Part shown: positions 49,138 to 59,635 of the stretch, piece by piece
How positions within the stretch are numbered: the first letter of the stretch is position 1
Layout: each line of letters starts with the position of its first letter
Made by a program: the position numbers and the translations under genes
Assembly (NCBI GenBank): GCA_019915015.1
Contig: JAHBBC010000020.1
Location: forward strand, 496,001 to 560,000
DNA from: Auriscalpium vulgare
Lineage: Eukaryota; Basidiomycota; Agaricomycetes; Russulales; Auriscalpiaceae
DNA length: 64,000 nucleotides
Direction: 5' to 3'
Notes under the pieces: generated by a model
What the model was told of the DNA's origin: nothing
The model's database searches: none
Seen by the model: only the letters and a program-made list of their open reading frames with translations

Positions 49138-50112
49138 ACTACTTGAAAGTTGACAAACCGTGTCATGAATATCCTGCTTTCGGATGTTAGCGGTCGAGGA
49201 GTGCCAGAGCATGCACTTATGGAATTCTGTCCGCGATCGTTCACGAACTGGCGCTTCGGCTTGTCCGCGACCGCCTGGTTCTTGTATATCCAATCTGCGC
49301 GCACTCTTCTCATTGAGGCAGCACAGTGAGGTGAGCACGCACCATCGTCCCATCTCCGCTTGACAGCAAAGGTGCTGGGGGCGGTGGTGTTCACGCCGGG
49401 CGCCTACCCCAGCGCAGCATTAGCGGGTTCGCAGGGGCAATTCGCGCCTCGTCGGACACGGCGCTCGTCTCCGCCTCTTGGCGCGCCTTCTCTGCAGTCC
49501 GCTTGCGCTTGATTTTCTCGAGCTCGCGTAAAAGTTCGGCGGTGTCGTCCTCTTCCTCGCCAGAGTTGTCAAAGTTGTCACTGGATCCCGACAGAGTCAT
49601 GAGCTAGCGTTCGCAGCATGCAAGACTGGAAGTTGCGCACCTGCCATCCTTCGCCTTGTCCCCATCCTCCCCGTCCTTCTTGCGCCCGTCCTCGCCCTCG
49701 CCTTCGTCCTCGTCACTATCATCGTCCTTGTCCAGCTCCAACGCATCCTGCGAAAGCTTCCGCCGCTTGTTGCTTTCTTCATCGCCCGATGCAATGGCTG
49801 CTGGTGGCGCTGACGACGAACTTGAAGGCTGTTCCGCAGGCAGGCCACTCGCGTTGCGCTTGCGAGCGCGCGCTTTGGCCTCCGCGGCGAGCAATTCTGC
49901 GCGGGGGTCTCTTTTCAACACCTCGTCGACAGATGTTTGCCCAGTTTGTCTGCATGAACACAGATGAGCAGAGCTTCAAGAGCAGAAAGGCTCACCTGAA
50001 TTTGAGCTTCGTGTGCGCAGCCATGTCGCGCACAGAGAACTGGTGAGAGCCGCCCTTCACATCCTTGGCTTGTGCGGAGTCCCATGTTGGCCTATGGGCG
50101 GGCGGTAGACAT
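49138..50112 (-). pseudogene. CWC15 pseudogene (inverted duplicate)
   Basis: Follows the CWC15 gene through all five exons on the opposite strand. The start reads ATG TCT ACC GCC CGC CCA TAG, where an insertion of four bases after codon 4 brings a stop at codon 7. Another lesion removes about 15 bases in NPLMNLAAALG, leading to a frameshift, and the last exon is rearranged (TTCATGACACGG...). Introns are retained, so this is a DNA-level duplication, not a retrocopy. Homology extends upstream to about 50400. Confidence 0.85.
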
Positions 50113-51080
50113 CGTAAAAAAATTGTACTCTGGTGCTCGTGCAGAGCAAGGAGGTCGCGCCAGTGGCGGAGTACCGACTGATCGACTATCATCGGCCGCG
50201 TTCAGTCTGCTTCCAGGAGACTAGTAGTAGTACTGGCGGAGCACAAGAGGCGTGAGGCGGTTCGTAATCGTATTGGCAAGGCGAGAATGCTGACTCAGCG
50301 GAACTCGCAAGGAGCCTGGCTTGAATTTGTTGCTTGAACTTTCACCATCGATCATCTGTCATCCGTTATGTCTCGTATCCTTCATCCGAGGGGGATGGCT
50401 GCGGCTAAAAATCGGGTTCGAACGACCTGCCAGGGGAAACGCATGCGTATGTTCTGAATTACTCGCATCAGAGCAGGAATGCGTACTCTGGACGCGAGGT
50501 AGACACTGCCGCTACCGTGGATTTCATACAGCTGCTGCTTGACTGGCGGGATATCCGGCTATCTGAGGCAGTCGACACAAAGGAATGGTGGCGTTGCCAG
50601 CGGTGCGGCAAGTACTGAATTACAACAACGGTTGTATGCGCGCATATGGAGCGGGTGAGTGATATTTGTCAAGCGATGTTCCAGTCATCACATTGATACC
50701 AGCGTTGCAGCGCCATATCCATTGAGAATGCTCGCTCCTGGGCGTCTTTACTGTCATCACCGAGCCGTCCCCTGACAATTCTACTTCAGTTCCAGATCGA
50801 ATGGTGCTCCTTCGGTGTGAAGGTTTGCCTGCGCTCGAGCGCTGTCGGACGAGCTTGTCAAATGCGCCCGTGCAGTGCGTACTCTGCCTGAGCGCTCTCG
50901 GACATGGCATACTTCCGGACGCCGTTTGGCAAGGGGCCTCTATCCTGAGAACTATACGCCGTCACCTTACCACTGGCAAGGATATGTGGCATCTGCAGAC
51001 AGGCGCACGCTCGACAGGGATTACTGGACGCGTATGTATCAGCGCCTTCGTCGATGGCTTCAGATCTCCTGTCTTCCCAT
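50113..51080. other. intergenic with an orphan promoter module
   Basis: 50895-50930 holds TCGGACATGGCATACTTCCG and onward, the paired-box element with the same 17-nt period, followed by GCCG, but no VQKGDV gene follows directly. No other gene. Confidence 0.5.
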
Positions 51081-51272
51081 GCGCTCAAGCTGTCTTGAAG
51101 AGAGGTGTACCTGCTTGTGCTCAAAACGTTCAAACATGGCCGTCTAATACGCTGCCTGAAGACTGAAGGTGTGCAGTAGACGCTACGGCTGAATTAGGCT
51201 TACGGTGTGTATGTCTCGGAGCGTCGTGCCCCGGCGGCGCGATGCTCTGTGCCGAAAGGTCAGGCTGAGCAC
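51081..51272. repeat. inverted repeat, right arm
   Basis: Reverse complement of 48684-48892 with scattered mismatches and small gaps; its outer edge lies immediately upstream of the gene C promoter. Confidence 0.65.
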
Positions 51273-51409
51273 GCTCCTGCATGCTGCATGTGCATGGTTG
51301 TCAGCGCGCCTGCCATCAAGCCGGTACCCTCCCCGACATGGAGAATTCATGAACGCCGTACCACACCTCTTCTGGACAATCAGTTTTCATTCGATTTCCG
51401 GCGCTGGCG

Positions 51410-51418
51410 TATAAAAGG
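51410..51418 (+). promoter_or_regulatory. TATA box of gene C
   Basis: GGCGTATAAAAGGCC, 82-90 bases before the ATG at 51500. A weak copy of the paired-box element (CCCGACATGGAGAATTCATG) lies at about 51331-51360. Confidence 0.6.
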
Positions 51419-51499
51419 CCTTCCTCTGCAGATCTAAAGGTCAGTTCACTCGAACACATCTCATCTCCTCACTCTCATCAGCTTTGCACCCATCTCACA

Positions 51500-52138
51500 A
51501 TGGCCGTTCAGAAAGGCGACGTACTCATCATCCCGAGCCCCGGGTCCGCCGCGCAGGCCCGCGTCACGATCAAGTGGTCACAGGGTTTGAGCCAGCACAC
51601 CGCGGACTACGTCCCGATCGTCGTGCAGAACAAGACCCGCGGTTGGCGCTCCTGTCCGATGAACACCCTTGCTCGCTGCTTACTCTACTTTCGCACAGAC
51701 GGCGATGTCCCGATCTTCATCGAGGCCGAGTGGTTCAACGACGCTCACCTTGGCAGTGTTGCCCACAAGACCCCGAGCGGCGGTGAGGATTCGTTGCGCT
51801 GCACCATCTCATTTACTGATGTACACACGTGGATAGCCTACGAATTGACCATCGACGACAAGTTCCAGTACGGGCAGAAGAACAGCGGCGGCGAGCAGCG
51901 TTTCGTCGTTTTCCACGAGGAGTCCCGCAAGCCGTACCAGGTATTAACCTCTCTATTCGGCCAGTCTGGTGCACCATTCTGATTGAACGCACAGCACCGC
52001 TTCCTGGAGACCGCTCTCGCCTCGAAGGCGGCGGGGATCGCGGCCGGCGTCGCCGGCGCGCTGGGCTACGGGACCGCCGCGACCGCCGCCACCAGCATCG
52101 CCAAGAACTTCGTCGGGGACTACCTGCACACCTTCTAA
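51500..52138 (+). CDS. VQKGDV-family protein, gene C
   Basis: Exons 51500-51641, 51699-51782, 51837-51940 and 51995-52138 give 157 residues. Nearly the same as gene A: exons 2 and 3 differ by at most a residue or two, and introns match closely, although the genes are 8 kb apart and in opposite orientation. Differences cluster in exon 1 (AQARVTIKWSQGLSQH against AQPRVTLKWSQSMRQR) and the C-terminal helix (IAAGVAGALGYGTAATAATS). Recent duplication or gene conversion is likely. Function unknown. Confidence 0.75.
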
Positions 52139-53060
52139 GTGTGCTCCCGCATTCATGCCGCACCATGTGCATCTGCTCCATCTCCTCTCGTATAAAACAC
52201 AGAAAACACAAAAAAAAGTCGTCGGTTCTGTAGTCCGTGGTTCGATTTTCTTAGTTACAGTACGTAGAAAATTCAGAAAACAAAAAGAAAAACAGAGGAG
52301 GCGTCCGCCGGGATTCGGTTTCGTTGTAGTACGATTATCCGCTACTGAATGTGTAGTATGTGCCAAACTGGCTTGATGCCAACTTGATGCAACAGCCATC
52401 GTCGTTGAGGAGGAAGACCGGCCCGGCCCGGCGGCCTGACCGGATCGACTCCGAGTCCGGTGTGCTGCACGTACTGTGCATCATGTTGCCATCCTCCCAT
52501 CATCTTGGCCTGCATCGTCCCCGGTCTGCTTTGCTTCACTCATGTGGTTGATGTGGTTGTTTCGAATTATTTTCGTCAACCCCCATCTCGCGCGTCGTCG
52601 ACTCGGTCGAGACCGGCCCCCGACTCGGATCGCCGGCGTGCGTTGCGACGTCGGCCTCCACGTCTGTATTGTCGCGCGATGTGCGGCCCAAAGACTTTAT
52701 CAACCGGGCCGATTCCGACATGGAGGTACGCGGTGCAAGGTTGTGTGACACTTTGGCGGGACTGCTGCCGCGCAATTGAACTCTACGCAGCCCTTGTTCT
52801 GACTACTTCATGGACGACAGCGCGTAGCTGAAGCTCCATTCATGAGGCGCAGCAAGTCCTCTGCACCGGCGCCGCAAGTCGTCGCGCCAGTCTAAGCTCA
52901 CGCGCTCTCAGAGCTCTCAGCACTGCTTTCATCGCAACTGCGTCCACGAATGCAGGGGAGATGATTTTCAACTTTTGGTTCCAATATTGCCACGGTCATG
53001 TAGCACTTTGTATCTGGGCGTCAACCTGCGTGCTCTGTGGCTCCCGATGGGCTGTCAAGC
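52139..53060. other. intergenic, no gene supported
   Basis: 3' flank of gene C (A-rich near 52200-52300) and unassigned sequence; no frame with family features. Confidence 0.5.
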
Positions 53061-53070
53061 TTGTCAAGTC

Positions 53071-53105
53071 TGCCGGACATGAGAAGTTTCCGGACGCCGC
53101 TGCAC
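53071..53105 (+). promoter_or_regulatory. paired CCGGAC element of gene D
   Basis: CCGGACATGAGAAGTTTCCG plus GACGCCGCTG, boxes 17 nt apart, about 200 bases before the ATG. The TATA position carries GCGTAAAAAGGC (about 53191-53202), a degenerate TATA box. Confidence 0.6.
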
Positions 53106-53288
53106 CTCCACGGGATATCCGGCCGTTCTCCAACACCGTATCGACCAGCCTCAAGCCATGCCGTTAGGCTTTCCTCTCGCTCGCTTGCTGCGTTGGCGTA
53201 AAAAGGCTTCACGGCAATACACCGCGCAGTCAGTCCCCCTCTCTTCTTCCCACACTCCCGCCCTCAGAACATCGGCTCGATTCTCACA

Positions 53289-53939
53289 ATGCCTGTCCAG
53301 AAAGGCGACGTTCTCGTTGTCCCCGACCACACGAGAGACGGGCAGACCCGCGTCACAATCAAGTGGAGCCAGAACTACTCCCAGCACAGCAGAGACTACA
53401 TACTGTTCCTCGCGGATAACAAGACGCAGAGTTCGCATGTCTCTCCTAGCATGCACGCTGCACGCACTGATATCGCTGCTTCCACTTCCCTCTTGCAATA
53501 GATACCGAGGGTGTCTTGCTCTTCATCGACGCCGAATGGTTTTACCACGGACACTTCAGGCGCATCGCGCATCGGACGGATATGAATAGTACGTCCGCCC
53601 ATCTTCGTATGAGCGACGCAGCTGACACGCTGGCAGCGTACGAGGTGACGATCGACGACACGTTCCAGTACGGGCAGAAAAAGTACGATGGCGAACAGCG
53701 CTTTGTGGTCTTGCACGACAAGGCGCGCACGCCCCACCAGGTGCGAGCGTCCTCGTTTCACCCTGATCTCGAGTGACGCTGACAGCTCGATGCAGGACCG
53801 CTTCTTGGAAACGTCCCTTGCGTCCGAGGCCGCCGGGCAAGCGATACGGGTTGCCGCCTCGATGGGCTACGGGTCCGTCGCGGAAGCGCTGAACAACGTC
53901 GGGAAGTCGGTGTTCGGGATGGACTTGCACACGTTCTGA
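53289..53939 (+). CDS. VQKGDV-family protein, gene D (divergent)
   Basis: Exons 53289-53430, 53502-53588, 53637-53740 and 53796-53939 give 158 residues. It starts PVQKGDVLVVPDHTRDGQ. TIKWSQNYSQHSRDYILFLADNKT, LLFIDAEWFYHGHFRRIAHRT, YEVTIDDTFQYGQKKYDGEQ and a C-terminal helix ending FGMDLHTF follow. It is the most divergent intact member, but keeps all splice phases, the W/Y/F positions and the C-terminal DLHTF. Its 3' part was the source of the relic at 57160. Followed by an F-box gene at 54382. Confidence 0.75.
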
Positions 53940-54092
53940 TTGCGCGCGCTCCTATGCCGTGGTGCTCGTTGGCTCGAGGATCTATTCAGATAATTATTTG
54001 TCTGGGAGTTAGTTGCTTGTAAGATGATGCATCGGTGCTGCATACCTGTATGAGAATGTTTGTAGTATCTCAGTCTGTGGCTCATGGCCTGC

Positions 54093-54139
54093 GCGAAAGT
54101 GTCCGGGGTACCGATTCCGCGGCCTCACCGAGACCCCGA
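54093..54139 (+). promoter_or_regulatory. conserved upstream element of F-box genes, copy 1
   Basis: GCGAAAGTGTCCGGGGTACC followed by GATTCCGCGGCCTCACCGAG. The same block lies before the F-box genes at 57759 (57475-57520) and, more degenerate, 59636 (59380-59425), each about 210-290 bases before the ATG. Confidence 0.6.
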
Positions 54140-54381
54140 CTTCCCCTGGATTCCTCAGTGCTGCCACTGCCGTCTCTCAGATTTCAACACTTCCTCTCCT
54201 TATACCTTTAGCTTCAATAGCTATCGCCTGCACGCCTTCACGCAAGCTACGCCGGAGAATTGCGCGGTGCCCGCAAATTCCGTTTTGCTGTTCGGGATAT
54301 CAAGGTGTGTAGCCTGAGCCTGCCGAAGGCATCGCTCAGGCATCCACTGACCGTCTTTCACCTCTTCAGCTCAATCGCCTC

Positions 54382-55494
54382 ATGGTTATCATTCCTCTGG
54401 AGATCCAGTTGCTTGCCATCGAATGGGTGTATAGATTGTCGCAGCATCAATTCGAAATTGACTACAACACCCTCCTCGCGTGTGCCCTCGTGTGCAGGGC
54501 ATGGCGGCCTATCGCGCAACGCCTCCTCTTCCGCCGAGTACCCCGCCAACCCCGGTGGGAAAAAGAGCTCCATGGACGCTCTTTTCTCGCCTTCAAGCTG
54601 CTCGTGGACACCCTCCGCGTGTGGCCGCACCTGGCTGCGCACGTCCGCTCCATCCTCACCTTGCACTCGGACTCCCCGAATGCCGTCGATCCTGCGCTGC
54701 TTGAGTTGTGCCCGCACATTGCAGGCGTCGAAACCGCACCAGATTCCCGTTTCCTGCTCTACGAGATTCAAATCGCGAATCCCGATCGCGTTCAATCCGT
54801 CGTACTCTCCGGCGAGCACGAAGAAGTCAACTCCATTTTGCAAATGTGGCCGAATCTGCGCGCCGTCGAAATTACCGAGCTCTTCACAGTTGATGTCGAC
54901 GAACCCCCCCTTGTCAGGATACCCAGTAGCGTGCTGTGTCTGTGTTGCCACCCGCTTTACTTAACCCAGATATTCTCCACGGCCAACGACCTCCCCGCCC
55001 TGCGCTATCTAGAGTTGGACGAGCCAGATTGGAGAGACGAATATGGGCCTCCGCATCTACGTGCCTCAGGCTTGCTGCCGAGGCTCCGGACGCTAGTGCT
55101 CCATGGGCCCTTACCTCCCGCGGACGTCCTCGACCAGCTCGACCAGCTCGAAAGCCTCGTTTTTAACGAGCTCCCCGTTCACGACGTCTCCCTTCCCAAA
55201 TCCCTGCGGCATGTTGGATATCACTGCAAAGTCGATTCATGGAGACAGTTACCGAAGGATGCCTCTTTTCTGCTGGCTGCTCTGCGCGAGTTGCATGAGT
55301 TGGAGCTGGTCACTGTCACACGAAAGGAGCTGCCTGTAGAGACGCTACTGGCGATCGTAGACGCTTGCCGTGAGCTGAATGTCGAATATGTGACATTCGA
55401 GACACCGGAGCATTTTCCAGTGAGTCTTCTATGTATGAGGTCGGCACAACGTGACGTTAACGCTTAGCGTCCGCGACACGTCGATTGGATTTAA
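54382..55494 (+). CDS. F-box-like protein G1
   Basis: Exon 54382-55419 plus mini-exon 55468-55494 give 354 residues. The N terminus is F-box-like (IPLEIQLLAIEWVYRLS, NTLLACALVCRAWRPIAQRLLFRR). The rest is leucine-rich with repeated ALRYLELDE and LVFNELPVHDVSLPKSLRHVGYH segments. The intron starts GTGAGT right after HFP; the last exon encodes RPRHVDWI-stop, conserved in G2, G3 and the gene at 18324. A CTTCAG before the ATG suggests a 5' UTR intron. Probably an SCF substrate adaptor; target unknown. Confidence 0.75.
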
Positions 55495-56180
55495 TCAAGA
55501 GGAACGATTTCCGAAAATTGTATCGTGAATGCCACCCACGCTGTCTCTCAAAATATACACGCTCTTGCATTGTCCCTCCATCCCTGCGGGATGCCAGCCC
55601 CACGCTCAAGGGTCGTAGCGCACTGTCAACACAGGCTACCCTCCGACCTCGGCAACAGTCCTTTCTCTGTGCGCAGTGCAATGCGCCGCCTTCGCGTCTC
55701 GATACGGAGCTGTCGAGCAGCGTGTGTGTCAGCTGCCGTTTCGAAGGAGATCAACAGACAAGAGTCCAGTCGCTTGCCACTGGGCATCATGCAATACATT
55801 CGCTCGACTCCTTCCAACGCCTTGCCCATCTCCAGGGATTTGGAGCCGGGTAAATGCGTCCTCTCCTTCCCCAAAAGCCACAGCGCGCACCTGACCCTCG
55901 TCTAGATACGAGCTCTCCATACTCTTCCGTCAGGAGCCGACCACGCTTGCCCCGCGGCCGTGCCTGGTGGACATCGACACCCATCGCTCCGCAACCACCT
56001 GTTCGAAATTAATCCTTCGTCGCCACAGTGTCTAGGCGAAGACGCACACAAAAACGCAGTACACAAACGCAGTACTGAGGACCCTCTAGTTGCACTATGA
56101 ATGCACGGCGTTCCTGTGACTAAACGTCTAAATGTGCGCTTCACGTAACCTGAAATGGAGCCTGTCTGCATGTTCTGTGG
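55495..56180. other. duplicated 3' flank of F-box gene G1, no gene
   Basis: Parts (for example GCAATGCGCCGCC and GTTTCGAAGGAGAT) recur downstream of G3 at about 60930-61030, showing that the flank was duplicated with the gene. Confidence 0.5.
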
Positions 56181-56284
56181 CTCTCCCGGACTTGTGGTGT
56201 TTCCGGACGCCGCTGCAGACGCTGGCAGTCGCCTCGACCTGTGCCGTGGGGATTCTACTCTCGCCTGCACAGAAAGCGTATAAA
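56181..56284 (+). promoter_or_regulatory. promoter of gene E: paired CCGGAC boxes and TATA box
   Basis: CCGGACTTGTGGTGTTTCCG with GACGCCGCTGCA (about 56186-56215), boxes 17 nt apart, preceded by TGTGGCTC. GCGTATAAAG lies at about 56275-56284. Confidence 0.6.
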
Positions 56285-56367
56285 GTCCCTGCAGTTCTAC
56301 AGCAAAGCGTTAGTTCTCGTCTTCTTCTCTCCTTTCCGCTCTCTCGCTCCCAGTACATCGTACGACA

Positions 56368-56989
56368 ATGTCCGTTCAGAAAGGCGACGTCCTCCTTATC
56401 CCGAACCCCTTCGGCGTACAGGCCCGCGTCACGATCATGTGGTTGCAGCACACCGCAGACTACGTCCCGATCGTCGTGTATAACAAGTCCAGAGGTTGGC
56501 GCTCCCGCCATATGAGACTCTTACTCGCTGCTTACTCTGCTTCCACACAGGCGACGTCGATGTCCCAATCTTCATCGAAGCCGAGTGGTTCAACGAAGCT
56601 CACCTTGACGGTGTTGCCCACAAGACCGAAAGCGGCGGTAAGGATTCGTTGTGCTGCACCATCTCATTCACTAATGGACACGCTTGGTTAGCCTACGAGC
56701 TGACCATCGACAATAAGTTCCAGTACGGGCAGAAGAACAACGGCGGCGACCAGCGTTTCGTAGTCTTCCACGACAAATCTCGCAAGCTGAACCAGGCATG
56801 TAGGCCCAATCATTCCCGTGATTCCAAAGCTGACCATCCACGCAGCAACGCTTTTTGCAGACTGCGATCGCCTCGAGGGCGCCGGGGGTCGCGATCACGA
56901 TCTCCTCGGCACTGGGCTACAGGTCCGCCGCGGAAGCGGGGAGCAAGTTGGAGCACGACTTCATCGGGGACTATTTGCGCACGTTCTAA
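56368..56989 (+). CDS. VQKGDV-family protein, gene E
   Basis: Exons 56368-56494, 56551-56637, 56692-56795 and 56846-56989 give 153 residues. It starts SVQKGDVLLIPNPFGVQ; exon 1 is shorter than in A (loss of several residues before HTADYVPIVVYNK). DVPIFIEAEWFNEAHLDGVAH and YELTIDNKFQYGQKNNGGDQ follow, then a C-terminal helix with ALGYRSAAEAGS ending GDYLRTF. Intron 3 has a GC donor (CAG|GCATGT), not GT, at 56796. GC-AG introns are usually spliced, so the gene may still work, but it could also mark the start of decay. Confidence 0.68.
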
Positions 56990-57159
56990 GCGTCGGTGGC
57001 GAAACGGAAGCTATCAGGAATGATTTGTGGGATCTGTATAATCATGAAATACAGGTCTAGAGGTTGCGCGATTCCGTACTTGGTGCTTGGTTATGATTCA
57101 GTTGTTTGAGTTGTACGTCTCAAACTCGTCGCAGTGACGACTGGGCATATGTCAGCGTC

Positions 57160-57366
57160 TTGCACAGTAAGGAGGCCCCACCAGGTGCGTGCGTCCTCAT
57201 TGCACCCTGATCTCGAATGACGCCGCTTCTTGGAAATGGTTCTTGCGTCCGAGGCTGCCGGGCATGCGATGCAGGTTGCTGCCTCCATGGGGTACAGTGT
57301 CCGTCGCGGAAGCTGCGAACAACGTCGGGAAGCCGTAGTTTGGGGATGGACTTGCACACGTTCTGA
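57160..57366 (+). pseudogene. VQKGDV-family relic (3' part only)
   Basis: Matches the end of gene D exon 3 (GCCCCACCAGGTGCG), intron 3 and exon 4 (CGCTTCTTGGAAATGG, GGGATGGACTTGCACACGTTCTGA), with a frameshift around 57295-57340. Exons 1-3 are missing. Sits where gene D sits relative to its F-box gene. Confidence 0.75.
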
Positions 57367-57474
57367 GTGCGCTGCCGTGGTCCTCAAAATGCTTCATTGC
57401 TCTGGGAATTAGTTACTTGTACTGTAGGATTATTGCTTTGGCAGTTGGTGTATGAAAATGTTTGCGATCCTTGT

Positions 57475-57520
57475 GCGAAAGTGTCTGGGGTACCGATTCC
57501 GCGGCCTCACCGAGACCCCG
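57475..57520 (+). promoter_or_regulatory. conserved upstream element of F-box genes, copy 2
   Basis: GCGAAAGTGTCTGGGGTACC and the following GATTCCGCGGCCTCACCGAG, one mismatch from copy 1. Confidence 0.6.
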
Positions 57521-57758
57521 CTTACCTGGCTTCCTCAAGAGCTCCGAGTCATTATTGCTGCGCGGCCACACTCTCAACCTCTGTCAACGCTCCCTCTCAT
57601 TATACCTGAAGTTTTACCACCATCCTCTGTATCCATATACGCAAGCTCCGCTAGGAAACCGCACGGTGCCCGCTAATACCGATTTGGGGTGTGTAGCATG
57701 CCACTAAGTATCGCTCAGGCATCCACTGACCATCTCACTTGTTCAGCTCAATCGTTGC

Positions 57759-58885
57759 ATGGCAATCATTCCTCTGGATATCCAGCTGCTTGTCCTCGAA
57801 TGGCTGTATAGGTTGTCGCAGCATGCATTCGCGATCGACTATCACACCCTCCGCGCATGTGCCCTCGTGTGTAGCGCATGGAGGCCTGTCGCGCAACGCC
57901 TTCTCTTCCGCCGGGTACCCCGCCAACCCGGGTTGCCTTTTGGCGGAATCTTTCTTCTTGATGTCACACTCCTCCTAGACATCCTCCGCACCCGCCCGCA
58001 CCTGGCCGCGCACGTCCGCACCATTCGCCTCTGGTTGGAATCGGCATACGCGGATGTCGTCGATGCCCAGCTGATGCTGCTTGAGGTGTGCCCGCACGTC
58101 GCAGGCCTCTACTTCAGCGAGCTACATACCGAAATCGTGCCCCACATCCTTAAATTTGCGATTCCCCAGCACATCCAATCCGTCATACTCCCCTTCGAAC
58201 ATGAAGATGTCAACGCCATATTGAAGCTGTGGCCGGATCTGCGCGCCATCGAAATTACCCAGGGAGTCATCCCGGGTGTCGACGAGATCCCACTCATCAG
58301 GATACCCAGCGGCGTGCTGTCTCTGTCCGTCCCCGCGTCGGTCATTACCCAGATTTTCGTGACGGCCGACGACCTTCCCGCTCTGCGCGATCTTGAGTTG
58401 GGTACTATCACACCTTCGAGCTACACAGAGTTGCTTCCCACCCTATGTGCATCAGGCTTACTGCCGAGGCTTCGCACTCTAGTCCTCGACGGGTTCTTGC
58501 CTCCTGCGGAGGTCCTCGAGAAGCTCGAGCAGCTGGAGAGCCTCGTATTCGGCGAGCTGCCCACTGAAGACGTCTCCCTCCCAAAAACCCTGCGGCACGT
58601 CGGATATCATGGCCCGTGGGATGGGCGGCTACCGGACAGTGATGCATCCTTTCTGGTGGCTGCCCTGCGCGCGTTGGATGAGTTAGAGCTGGTCACTGTT
58701 GCGCGAAATGCGCTGTCCGCATGCATATGGGTGCAAGCGGCTCTCGTGGACGCTTGCCGGGAGTTGGATGTTGAATTTGTGACATTCGAGGTGCCGTGGC
58801 ATTTTCCAGTGAGTCTTCTATGAGGTCGGCGCAACGTGACACTAGCCGTTCCCGATAGCGTCCCCGATATGTCGACTGGATTTGA
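57759..58885 (+). CDS. F-box-like protein G2
   Basis: Exon 57759-58808 and mini-exon 58859-58885 give 358 residues. The F-box-like start is IPLDIQLLVLEWLYRLS and TLRACALVCSAWRPVAQRLLFRR. The leucine-rich body includes LVFGELPTEDVSLPKTLRHV. The last exon encodes RPRYVDWI-stop. The alternative is read-through of the GTGAGT donor, giving HFPVSLL-stop; the conserved downstream mini-exon favours splicing. Closest relative is G3. Confidence 0.75.
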
Positions 58886-59115
58886 ACTAGAACAACGATC
58901 ACCTAAGGTCGAGCACATCTTGAATACCGCCAACACCCGGAATGGGCTGCCCAGAAGGACGCGGGCGGTCCTTATGGACGCTTGTCGTGAGTTGTATCGA
59001 TTTTGTGGCATTCCAAAGGCCGGAGCATTTTCCAGTGAGCGCTCTACATATGCAGTCGGCAGAATGTGAAGCTAACCATTCTCAATAGCGTCCGCGACAC
59101 GTCGACTGGATTTGC
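58886..59115 (+). pseudogene. tandem relic of an F-box gene 3' end
   Basis: Contains a second set of the G2 end: GACGCTTGTCGTGAGTTG, GGAGCATTTTCCAGTGAGCG (donor), AATAG acceptor and GTCCGCGACACGTCGACTGG at about 59090-59110. Upstream codons are missing. Confidence 0.7.
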
Positions 59116-59379
59116 TCAAGACCAACGATTGCCGAAGAAAGAGCACATTGCGAGTGTCGAACAGAGAAGCTCTTACACTGTCTTTCCATTTCGTCGAGAT
59201 GTCGGCCTCCCAAAAAGAACCGTAGTGTGTGCATGGTTATGTTGGACGCTTGTTTGTACGTCTAGAATTTGTCGCCGTGACGACTTGGTATCTCAGAGGA
59301 TGAGATGCACAGATCGTAGCTTAGTCGAGGACTGTTACTTACATGTAGGAGGATGTATGAAATTGAAGAGTTGTCGAGC

Positions 59380-59425
59380 AAGTGTCCGGGGTGCCGCCGA
59401 ATGCGCAGCCACACCGAGACCCCGG
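59380..59425 (+). promoter_or_regulatory. conserved upstream element of F-box genes, copy 3
   Basis: GAGCAAGTGTCCGGGGTGCC, then a divergent middle and CACACCGAGACCCCGG. Lies about 210-255 bases before the G3 ATG. Confidence 0.5.
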
Positions 59426-59635
59426 TGCCTCCCTGCGCCATGGCGCACACCTATCAGCCTTCAATACATATCCTATCCTATCCTCACGAAAGCACCACTG
59501 GCTAATCGCGTGGTGTGGGCCCCAGCAGCTGTTTTTGTTGTACTCCAGTCATAGCCAGGTGTGTAGCCTGCCAGCGATATGACCGCTCATGCTTAGTTTC
59601 ACTGACCATCTTTCACCTTTCAGCTCAATCGTTGC

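Noticed and set aside
50895..51160. A sixth intact VQKGDV gene after the orphan promoter module
   Set aside because: No VQKGDV start, no FQYGQK exon and no DYLHTF end follow the module.
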